Origin: JAEUMD01 sp050250815
Lineage (GTDB): Bacteria; Pseudomonadota; Alphaproteobacteria; Rhizobiales; Hyphomicrobiaceae
Length of the DNA: 62,156 nucleotides
Assembly (NCBI GenBank): GCA_050250815.1
Contig: JBFWNY010000024.1
Coordinates: forward strand, 1 to 62,156
Direction of reading: 5' to 3'
Position numbers and translations under genes: made by a program. Each line of letters begins with the position of its first letter. The stretch's first letter is position 1. The notes beneath the pieces were generated by a model. The model did not search any database. It saw only the letters and a program-made list of their open reading frames with translations, and was not told the origin of the DNA. Below are positions 47,435 to 54,367 of this stretch, one piece after another.

Positions 47435-48841
47435 ATGGTCAGCAAGAGCCTTGGCAACCCGTATGACGGCGATACCGATCTCCGCCATGGAGCAGCCTGT
47501 ACATGCACAAGTTGCTCGGCGGGAGACAGACATCAGCATCTGCACCATCTCGACAATTCGGCAGAAGGCGAGGTGCCGTCCAGCGAAGACCTCATGGCGC
47601 GGGCCGTTGAGAGCGCTGTGGTCCGATCCATCTTCGGCCATAGCGAATTTTCCCGGCGCGCCTTCGCCAAGATGCTCGGCGGATCGACGCTGGCGGCCGC
47701 AATCGCCAGCGCGTTCCCGATGGATGCAGCCAAGGCGGCGATTTCCGACACGCTCGGCAAGCCCGAAAAATCCAAACTGAAGGTCGGCTTCGTGCCCATC
47801 ACGTGCGCGACACCGATCATCATGGCCAAGCCACTTGGCTTTTATGAGAAGTACGGCCTCGACGTCGACGTCATCAAGACCGCTGGCTGGGCCGTGGCGC
47901 GCGACAAGTCGCTCAACAAGGAATACGACGCCTCGCACATGCTGACGCCGATGCCGCTCGCCATAACGGTTGGCGCTGGCTCCACCGCGACGCCGTTCCT
48001 GATGCCAGCAGTCGAGAACATCAACGGCCAGGCGATCGTCCTCCATACCGACCACAAGGATAAGAACGACCCCAAGATGTGGAAGGGGTTCAAATTCGGC
48101 GTGCCGTTCGAATACTCGATGCACAACTTCCTGCTTCGCTACTACGTCGCTGAAGCCGGGCTCGATCCTGACCAGGACATCCAGATCCGCGTCGTTCCAC
48201 CGCCCGAGATGGTCGCCAATTTGCGTGCAGGCAACCTCGACGGCTATCTGTCGCCGGACCCCTTCAACCAGCGCGCCGTATGGGAGAAGGTCGGCTTCAT
48301 CCACATCCTGACAAAGGACATCTGGCAGGGGCACCCGTGCTGCGCGTTCGCATGCTCCAAGGAGTTCGCCGACACGCTGCCCAACACGTACGGCAACCTG
48401 CTGAAGGCGCTCGTCGACGGCACGCAGTACGCAAGCAAGAAAGAGAACCGCAAGGAGATCTCGGCTGCGATCGCGCCGGCAAACTATCTCAATCAGCCGG
48501 TGCCCGTCATCGAGCAGGTACTGACGGGCCGGTTCGCCGACGGTCTCGGCAACGTCAAGGACGTTCCCGATCGCATCGACTTCGATCCATTCCCCTGGCA
48601 TTCGATGGGCGTTTGGATCCTCACACAGATGAAGCGCTGGGGCTACATCAAGGGTGAGGTCGACTACAAGTCGATCGCCGAGCAGGTCTACCTCACCGCG
48701 GACTGCGGTAAGATCATGAAGGACCTCGGCATGCCCGTGCCCGACAAGACCTATGCGAGCTACACGATCATGGGCAAGGTCTTCGATCCCGAGAAGGCCG
48801 ACGAGTATGCCAAGAGCTTCAAGATCGGGCGGGCGTCATGA
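47435..48841 (+). CDS. NrtA/CmpA-like ABC transporter substrate-binding protein, Tat-exported
   Basis: A 468-residue periplasmic binding protein of the nitrate/bicarbonate/cyanate family. The mature domain begins KSKLKVGFVPITCATPIIMAKPLGFYEKYGLDVDV and contains LRAGNLDGYLSPDPFNQRAV, as in NrtA. Export is by the Tat route: SRRAFAK (residues 73-79) followed by a hydrophobic stretch and an Ala-x-Ala site. Ahead of it is an unusual 70-residue cytosolic extension with a Cys/His cluster (CTCTSC and HQHLHH). An AGGAGG ribosome site decides for the start at 47435; ATG 47411 is possible. The stop overlaps the permease start (ATGA). With cynS downstream, the substrate is probably cyanate, although nitrate or nitrite cannot be ruled out. 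Confidence 0.88.
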   Translation: MVSKSLGNPYDGDTDLRHGAACTCTSCSAGDRHQHLHHLDNSAEGEVPSSEDLMARAVESAVVRSIFGHSEFSRRAFAKMLGGSTLAAAIASAFPMDAAKAAISDTLGKPEKSKLKVGFVPITCATPIIMAKPLGFYEKYGLDVDVIKTAGWAVARDKSLNKEYDASHMLTPMPLAITVGAGSTATPFLMPAVENINGQAIVLHTDHKDKNDPKMWKGFKFGVPFEYSMHNFLLRYYVAEAGLDPDQDIQIRVVPPPEMVANLRAGNLDGYLSPDPFNQRAVWEKVGFIHILTKDIWQGHPCCAFACSKEFADTLPNTYGNLLKALVDGTQYASKKENRKEISAAIAPANYLNQPVPVIEQVLTGRFADGLGNVKDVPDRIDFDPFPWHSMGVWILTQMKRWGYIKGEVDYKSIAEQVYLTADCGKIMKDLGMPVPDKTYASYTIMGKVFDPEKADEYAKSFKIGRAS

Positions 48842-49674
48842 CCTTCGATCTGCCCGAGCGGGTCAAAGCGCTTCTCCTTTCGTTCGTGCTGCTGTTCGCA
48901 TTTCTCGGCGTTTGGGAATTTGCCATTCCCAACGCCAAGAACGCGGGCCAGCTCAGCGAATACGAGATGCTCACCGGCGGCGGCTCCCCACAGGCGCGCG
49001 TGCCGCCGCCCTCGCAGATCCTCGACAAGGCCATCGAAGAACTTTCCAACCCGTTCTATGACAACGGCCCCAACGACAAGGGCATCGGCATCCAGCTCGC
49101 CTACTCCCTCTATCGCGTCCTGACGGGCTACTTCCTCGCGGCGTTGATCGCGATCCCTATCGGATTCCTGATCGGCATGTCGCCGCTGTTCTACAAGGCG
49201 CTGGACCCGTTCATACAGGTGCTGCGCCCCATTTCTCCCCTCGCCTGGATGCCGCTTGCCCTGTTCGTCATCAAGGACAGCCAGGCCTCGGCGATCTTCG
49301 TGATCTTCATCTGCTCGATCTGGCCGATGCTCATCAATACCGCGTTCGGCGTCGCCAACGTGCGCAGAGACTGGATCAACGTCGCAAAGACGCATGAGCT
49401 GGGGGCGCTGCGTACCGCATTCCAAGTCATCCTGCCGGCGGCAGCGCCGACGATCCTGACGGGTATGCGCATCTCGATAGGCATTGCGTGGCTCGTCATC
49501 GTGGCAGCGGAGATGCTCGTGGGTGGAACGGGCATCGGCTACTACGTCTGGAACGAGTGGAATAACCTCGATCTCAACAGCGTGATCTTCTCGATCCTCA
49601 TGATCGGGATCGTCGGCATGTTGCTCGATGCGGCTTTCGCCTTTGTCCAGCGTTCGGTCCAGTTCCAGGAATAG
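48838..49674 (+). CDS. ABC transporter permease, nitrate/cyanate type
   Basis: Inner-membrane permease of 278 residues of the NrtB/SsuC group. It has an N-terminal helix (LLLSFVLLFAFLGVWEFAI), a periplasmic loop, and a five-helix core with the EAA-type coupling segment (RDWINVAKTHELGALRTAFQVILPAAAPTILTGMR, of which ELGALRTAFQVILPAAAP is the key part). It is translationally coupled to the binding-protein gene by a 4-base overlap and is followed 18 bases later by the ATPase gene. It forms the membrane channel of the transporter. Confidence 0.92.
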   Translation: MTFDLPERVKALLLSFVLLFAFLGVWEFAIPNAKNAGQLSEYEMLTGGGSPQARVPPPSQILDKAIEELSNPFYDNGPNDKGIGIQLAYSLYRVLTGYFLAALIAIPIGFLIGMSPLFYKALDPFIQVLRPISPLAWMPLALFVIKDSQASAIFVIFICSIWPMLINTAFGVANVRRDWINVAKTHELGALRTAFQVILPAAAPTILTGMRISIGIAWLVIVAAEMLVGGTGIGYYVWNEWNNLDLNSVIFSILMIGIVGMLLDAAFAFVQRSVQFQE

Positions 49675-49692
49675 CGGCGCCAGGAAACGAAA

Positions 49693-50619
49693 GTGAGCTT
49701 ACCCGTGACAAGACCATTCATAGAAGTCACCGGATTGACCAGACGCTACCCCGCGCCGAAAGGCGGCGAGCCGCTGACGGTCTTCGAAGATGCGAACTTC
49801 TCGATCGAGAAGGGAGAGTTCGTTTGCATCATCGGACATTCGGGATGCGGCAAGTCGACGATCATGAACATATTGGCGGGCCTCGACGCGCCGACCGAGG
49901 GCGGCATTATCATGGGCGGCAAGGAGATTTCCGGCCCGAGCCTAGAACGCGGCGTGGTGTTTCAGAACTACTCGCTTCTGCCGTGGCTGTCGGCGCTCAA
50001 GAACGTGATGTTCGGCGTCCGCGCGCGTCACCCCGAATGGTCCCGCGAACAGGTGGTCGAACACTCGGAAAAGTATCTGCACATGGTCGGGCTGACGGGA
50101 GGCGCGGAACTTCGCAAGCCCGCGCAACTGTCCGGCGGCATGCGCCAGCGAGTCTCTATCGCGCGTGCCTTCGCTATCCAGCCGCAGCTCCTGCTCCTCG
50201 ACGAGCCCTTCGGCGCACTCGATGCCTTGACCCGTGGAACCATTCAGGACGAATTGATCCGCATCTGGTCGGCGACCGAGCAGACGGTCTTCATGATCAC
50301 GCACGACGTCGACGAAGCGATCCTGCTGTCCGATCGCATTCTTCTCATGACCAACGGGCCCTATGCGCGCGTCGCTGAAAGCGTCGTCGTCGATATCCCG
50401 CGGCCACGACAGCGCGCCGAGATCATCCACGATCAGGCCTACTACAAGATCCGCAACCACCTCGTGGAGTTCCTGGCGCGTCGCTCCAAGGAGCTTTCGG
50501 GTTCCCATGGTCGCGAGGGATCGGGTCAGCCCCCACTCACGGTGCGACCGGGCCAGAAGGAACCTGACGACAAGGAGCGACTCTCGACACGGCCGAAACT
50601 CGTATCCGTCACCAGATGA
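49693..50619 (+). CDS. ABC transporter ATP-binding protein, nitrate/cyanate type
   Basis: ATPase of 308 residues. It has Walker A GHSGCGKST, the Q-loop in VFQNYSLLPW, signature LSGGMRQRVSIARA, Walker B LLLLDEPFGALD and the switch His in MITHDVDEA. The C-terminal 45 residues are charged and variable. The start codon is GTG at 49693, preceded by AGGAAACG; a second GTG at 49705 is an alternative. It is the third gene of the operon and lies 50 bases before cynS. It powers import of the substrate delivered by the Tat-exported binding protein. Confidence 0.93.
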   Translation: MSLPVTRPFIEVTGLTRRYPAPKGGEPLTVFEDANFSIEKGEFVCIIGHSGCGKSTIMNILAGLDAPTEGGIIMGGKEISGPSLERGVVFQNYSLLPWLSALKNVMFGVRARHPEWSREQVVEHSEKYLHMVGLTGGAELRKPAQLSGGMRQRVSIARAFAIQPQLLLLDEPFGALDALTRGTIQDELIRIWSATEQTVFMITHDVDEAILLSDRILLMTNGPYARVAESVVVDIPRPRQRAEIIHDQAYYKIRNHLVEFLARRSKELSGSHGREGSGQPPLTVRPGQKEPDDKERLSTRPKLVSVTR

Positions 50620-50669
50620 CAAACCCGGGATTCCAAATGAGTGAAACGATCTGTGAAGGAGGCACGACC

Positions 50670-51110
50670 ATGGACAAAGCTGAAGTGCGCGAAATGATCC
50701 TGGCGAAGAAGAAGCAAACCGGCGTCACATGGAAGAAGATGGCCGACGAGATCGGCATGTCGGAAGTCTTCGTCACATCTGCCTGTCTGGGCATGAATTC
50801 GATGCCACGGGACAAGGCTGACAAGCTCGCGACCTATCTCGGCCTCCCGCAGGAGGCCGGCCCAGTGCTCGCCGAATTTCCAACCAAGATGTTTGCGCAG
50901 ACGGTGCCGACCGATCCGTGCATCTATCGTCTCTATGAGATCGTGGGCGTCTACGGCGAGACACTGAAGGAGTTGATCCAGGAAAAGGGCGGCGACGGGA
51001 TCATGAGCGCCATCGACTTCGAGATGTACGTCGAAAAGATCCCCAACCCCAAAGGCGACCGCATCGAGGTCAAGATGAGCGGCAAGTTCCTGCCCTACAA
51101 GGCCTGGTGA
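50670..51110 (+). CDS. cynS: Cyanase (cyanate hydratase)
   Basis: Catalyses the bicarbonate-dependent breakdown of cyanate to ammonia and carbon dioxide, giving nitrogen and detoxification. The 146-residue protein has the POU-like N-terminal helix-turn-helix fold (ILAKKKQTGVTWKKMADEIG) and the C-terminal cyanase domain. The active-site residues Arg87, Glu90 and Ser113 (in YRLYEIVGVYG and GIMSAIDF) align with Arg96, Glu99 and Ser122 of the E. coli enzyme. A GAAGGAGG ribosome site fixes the start at 50670. It follows the ABC transporter genes, which makes the operon a cyanate uptake and use unit, expressed from a sigma-54 promoter. Confidence 0.96.
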   Translation: MDKAEVREMILAKKKQTGVTWKKMADEIGMSEVFVTSACLGMNSMPRDKADKLATYLGLPQEAGPVLAEFPTKMFAQTVPTDPCIYRLYEIVGVYGETLKELIQEKGGDGIMSAIDFEMYVEKIPNPKGDRIEVKMSGKFLPYKAW

Positions 51111-51182
51111 GCGCGGCGGGCACGGCGACCGGCCGGAACACGACGTTCCGGCCCGCCAGCTGCCCCGCAGAAGGTGCGACGA

Positions 51183-51647
51183 ATGTCACGACCTCCATTT
51201 CCACCATTCACGCCCGAGACGGCAGCCCAAAAGGCCCGTATGGCGGAAGACGCCTGGAACTCGCGCGATCCCGATAGGGTGGTCCTTGCCTACACGGAAG
51301 ACAGCGTGTGGCGGAACCGCTCGGAATTTCTGAAAGGTCGCGCAGATATTCGCCAGTTCCTCGTCAGGAAATGGACGAGGGAACTCGACTACCGGCTGAT
51401 CAAGGAGATCTGGGCAAGCGCCGGCAATCGCATCGCCGTTAGGTTTGCCTACGAATTCCATGACGATGCGGGCAACTGGTTCCGCGCCTACGGCAACGAG
51501 AACTGGGAGTTCGACGAGCGCGGCCTGATGTGCCGCCGCATTGCGAGCATCAACGACTTGCCGATTCGCGAGAGTGAGCGGAAGTTCTTCTGGCCACTAG
51601 GCACCCGGCCGGCCGATCATCCGAGCCTGTCCGAAGCGGGACTTTGA
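51183..51647 (+). CDS. DUF1348 (NTF2-like fold) protein
   Basis: A 154-residue protein of the DUF1348 family, cone-shaped NTF2/SnoaL-like fold. Hallmarks are AEDAWNSRDPDRVVLAYTEDSVWRNR, LVRKWTRELDYRLIKEIWA, NRIAVRFAYEFHDDAGNWFRAYGNENWEF and the ending RKFFWPLG. A GAAGGTG sequence supports ATG 51183 (a GTG nine bases upstream is in frame). It is 72 bases after cynS and likely the last gene of that operon. The function of the family is not established; the context suggests an accessory role with cyanate or a related small molecule. Confidence 0.85.
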   Translation: MSRPPFPPFTPETAAQKARMAEDAWNSRDPDRVVLAYTEDSVWRNRSEFLKGRADIRQFLVRKWTRELDYRLIKEIWASAGNRIAVRFAYEFHDDAGNWFRAYGNENWEFDERGLMCRRIASINDLPIRESERKFFWPLGTRPADHPSLSEAGL

Positions 51648-51736
51648 ACCCCCGCCAGGTCATCGAACCCGCAGCCAGCGCGGCGGCAAGACGGAAGCGA
51701 AATCGGGCGATAGCCGCCAACCACTCACCTCTATCG

Positions 51737-51772
51737 TATCTCCGCGCGGACTCATGAGGCCGCGCGGAGATA
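51737..51772. terminator. Bidirectional hairpin between two convergent operons
   Basis: A perfect 13-bp stem (TATCTCCGCGCGG at 51737-51749 with its complement at 51760-51772) encloses a 10-base loop that itself contains the palindrome CTCATGAG. It lies between the ends of the cyanase operon and the globin operon and can serve both strands. No T tract is present. Confidence 0.7.
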
Positions 51773-51791
51773 GGGTCGAGTGCTAGGCCAG

Positions 51792-52256
51792 TCAGCCGAA
51801 CATGCGCGCGAACAGCCCCTTCTTCTCCTTCACCGCCGGTGGTGGCGCCACCGTGCTGGCAGCATCGGTCATGACTTTCTCCAGGGTCTGGTAGGTCGTC
51901 ACCCATGCCGTCTTGACCTCCGGCGTGAACGCGTCGCCAAGCCCCTTGTCCAGCGTCCAGATCAAGGCTTCGCCGACCGGCTTGTACTGCTCGGCCGTCA
52001 CGCCGTAGCCCACGTGCTTGCGCCCGAGCTCCTGCACAGCGGGAATGATCTTCTCGACTTGGTGGAGGTTGTTGACCGCCGTGCCGATCATGCTCATCAG
52101 CTTCGTCTTCTGCTCCGACAGGTCGTTGGGAAATAGCGGCCGCACCTGCGGCGCGATTTCAAAGAGCCGGCCGTAGAACAGGTCGGCGGCCTTGTCGGCG
52201 ATAGGCTCTACTTTCTTGAAGCTCTCCTGGACGAGCTTTACTTGTTCTGGTGTCAT
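51792..52256 (-). CDS. Single-domain globin
   Basis: A 154-residue bacterial globin of the single-domain (flavohemoglobin/neuroglobin-like) group. The fold starts MTPEQVKLVQESFKKVEP; Phe42 fits position CD1, Gln49 the distal E7 site, and His81 (in ELGRKHVGYGV) the proximal heme ligand. A Pro/Lys-rich tail of 20 residues is added at the C terminus. The ribosome site AGGAG fits ATG 52256 better than the in-frame ATG nine bases earlier. It is the last gene of an operon with two c-type cytochromes and a flavoprotein. In this company it may bind or detoxify NO, or shuttle oxygen; that is inference. Confidence 0.9.
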   Translation of the reverse strand: MTPEQVKLVQESFKKVEPIADKAADLFYGRLFEIAPQVRPLFPNDLSEQKTKLMSMIGTAVNNLHQVEKIIPAVQELGRKHVGYGVTAEQYKPVGEALIWTLDKGLGDAFTPEVKTAWVTTYQTLEKVMTDAASTVAPPPAVKEKKGLFARMFG

Positions 52257-52299
52257 GTGCGCCATCTCCTGAAAGCGTCTGATCTGATACCCGCCGACA

Positions 52300-52872
52300 T
52301 CATTCGGCCATGGGGATGCGGATGACGACGCCACCCATGACGTCACCCATCTTGAAGTCCTTGCGCGGTGTGTCTTTGTGCTCGTTGTGGCAGCTGACAC
52401 AGGCCGGCGCTACGGCCGTGTCCGCGTAAACGGCGGTGAAGTACTTCCTCCCTCCGAGCGTCTCTTCGCCATAGAAGTTCTGACCCTTCTGCGACGCCAC
52501 GAACTCGAGCCCCTTCTTCTCGACCTCTGTGCGTGGCGCGTTCTGCTTGTTGATGGGCCACATCGAGAGAAGCGAGTAGCTGAACTTGTCCGTTTTCTCG
52601 GCCACCATCTCCGCACCGAAGCGGAACATCTGTGCGGGCAGAGGCAGCGTCTTCTCATCCTCGTGGTGCTCGCTGGCCTTGATGACCTTTTCCTTGACGG
52701 CCAGGCGGTTCACGACCTTGCGCGTATAGACCGTGCGGTCCGACTCCATCACGGCATGAAGCATGTCGGCGACGGCTTGGTACTCGAGCCCCTTGGCCGT
52801 CGCGACCGCGCCAACGGCCGCAACGCCGAAGCTCGATAGGACTGCAATTCCGGCTAGGCGAGAATTCTTCAT
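52300..52872 (-). CDS. DUF3365 (Tll0287-like) heme c protein
   Basis: A 190-residue exported protein with a signal peptide (residues 1-26, AGIAVLSSFGVAAVGAVATA) and a DUF3365 domain, a PAS-like heme-binding fold seen in sensor proteins and in the stand-alone cyanobacterial Tll0287. One covalent heme motif, CVSCH, lies near the C terminus in VAPACVSCHNEHKDTPRKDFKMGDVMGGVVIRIP. Other family traits are FRFGAEMVAEKT and GRKYFTAVYAD. GAAGGAG before ATG 52872 supports the start. It lies between the multiheme cytochrome (33-base gap) and the globin gene, so it is part of that operon and may sense or relay electrons. Confidence 0.88.
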   Translation of the reverse strand: MKNSRLAGIAVLSSFGVAAVGAVATAKGLEYQAVADMLHAVMESDRTVYTRKVVNRLAVKEKVIKASEHHEDEKTLPLPAQMFRFGAEMVAEKTDKFSYSLLSMWPINKQNAPRTEVEKKGLEFVASQKGQNFYGEETLGGRKYFTAVYADTAVAPACVSCHNEHKDTPRKDFKMGDVMGGVVIRIPMAE

Positions 52873-52905
52873 GATCCACTCCTTCATTGGCCTGCATTCA
52901 ACGCA

Positions 52906-54360
52906 TCACCCAGGTTCCGCCGTCGCTTTGTCGTTGGCCTTTTCTTTCCCCTCACGCGCTTTCAGGCGGTTCCTGACCCACTCGATACTCTTGATGCGAA
53001 CGGAGGGGCGTCCGGTGAAGTTGCTGCCGATCAATGCGACGTCGGCCAGCGCATCGATCGAGAATTCAAGTCCATGACAGTTCATGCAGACCGAACGGAT
53101 CATCTTCTCGTTGGGCCTGAGATTGTCGTTCTGATTGTGGTTGACGAGGAGCCGCTCCTCGTAGGTTTCGGGATCCTCGTGCGTCTGGCGGGGCATGTGA
53201 CAGGTGGCGCACGAGACGCCGGTGCCCTTCGCAGCGCTGCCGGCGCGCTCGCCTTCGAACAATTTGTGATGCGGCGACCCGATGTAGGCTTTGGTGTGCC
53301 TGTCATCGTGGCAGGACATGCATGCGCTGACTTCGGCCTGCGCGGTGTCGAACGCGTGCGCACCATGGCAAGTCGTGCAGCTCAGTTCCTTGCCGGCCGC
53401 CTTCGACGACATCGGCAGGCGCGCAAGCTCGGGGCGCATCGGCGATAGCGGCTTATCCCTGAACAACCCGAACAGACCGCCCGTCTCAGAGAGCATCCCC
53501 TTGGCGAGGCGCATCCCGTGCCGTCCCTGAGAAAACGTCTTCACCTCCAGGCCATGGCATTTGGCACACGCGGTGTGGTCGGGCTTGGCGATCCACTGCG
53601 CCTCGATCGCCGCCGCGCCCTTGGCACCGGGAGCATGGCAGCCTGAGCAATTGACGCCACCCTTGGCATGGGCCGTCGCCAGCCAGTCGCGCGCTATGCT
53701 TGCTTCACCGGAGTGAACCTGGGGTGCGTCGGCGGCGGATGCCGCCGCTATTGCAACACGTTCGGACGCGATCGCGGGAGGTTCCGCCTTCAGTGGAACG
53801 ACGGCCTTGTCCGCGACGTCCTTCCCCTCTGTGTGCTTTTCGAGGAAGTCTTCATAGAGAGCGCGGTTGTCGTGATAGTTGTGGCACCCGGCATCGGCGC
53901 ACGTGGAATACGAGAGCGCCTTGTGCGAGGGGCGCTCGTCGCCGATCTTCTGGTGGCAGAGCGCGCAATAGTCGGTGGGCAGGGTCACTCCCATTGCATG
54001 GGTAATCTCCGGCCTGTGCTCCGTATGACAGGTGACGCATTGGGTTGCCGCGAGCTTCTCGAGGCGGTCGGCGTTGCGTGGATCGGTGAACTTCTTCTTC
54101 GGATGGCTGTCCTTGGACGTCTTGAGATCTTCGCCGTGGCAGCCCACGCAGGCGTTCTGAATCGCTTCCTTGCTGGCGAAAGGCTCGGTGTGGCAGGCGT
54201 TGCAGGCGAGTTCGATCTGATGATGCCCGCTGGTGGTCTTGCCGATCAGAAGGTTCGCTCGGCTGGTGCCGCCGTAGATCATGCCTGCGAGAAGCACCGC
54301 ACCACCTGCGAAAGTGGCTAGCGCCCAAGCTGTCCAGAGTTTCGGCGTCGTTCCCACCAC
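52906..54360 (-). CDS. Membrane-anchored multiheme cytochrome c (11 heme-binding motifs)
   Basis: A 484-residue cytochrome with an uncleaved N-terminal membrane helix (LWTAWALATFAGGAVLLAGMIYGGT). I count ten CXXCH motifs plus one CX4CH (CADAGCH). Motifs 1-5 form an N-terminal block, then a linker rich in Ala and Glu, then motifs 6-11. The second block (CTTCHGAHAFD, CMSCHDDRHTKAYIGSPHH, CATCHMPR) resembles the multiheme superfamily that includes octaheme and HAO-like enzymes. The start is a GTG at 54360 (or the next GTG at 54357), seven bases after the flavoprotein stop, with GGGGG upstream. Likely role: periplasmic electron relay or a nitrogen-oxide reductase fed by the membrane flavoprotein. 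No catalytic site can be assigned by eye. Confidence 0.9.
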   Translation of the reverse strand: MVGTTPKLWTAWALATFAGGAVLLAGMIYGGTSRANLLIGKTTSGHHQIELACNACHTEPFASKEAIQNACVGCHGEDLKTSKDSHPKKKFTDPRNADRLEKLAATQCVTCHTEHRPEITHAMGVTLPTDYCALCHQKIGDERPSHKALSYSTCADAGCHNYHDNRALYEDFLEKHTEGKDVADKAVVPLKAEPPAIASERVAIAAASAADAPQVHSGEASIARDWLATAHAKGGVNCSGCHAPGAKGAAAIEAQWIAKPDHTACAKCHGLEVKTFSQGRHGMRLAKGMLSETGGLFGLFRDKPLSPMRPELARLPMSSKAAGKELSCTTCHGAHAFDTAQAEVSACMSCHDDRHTKAYIGSPHHKLFEGERAGSAAKGTGVSCATCHMPRQTHEDPETYEERLLVNHNQNDNLRPNEKMIRSVCMNCHGLEFSIDALADVALIGSNFTGRPSVRIKSIEWVRNRLKAREGKEKANDKATAEPG

Positions 54361-54367
54361 ACCCCCG

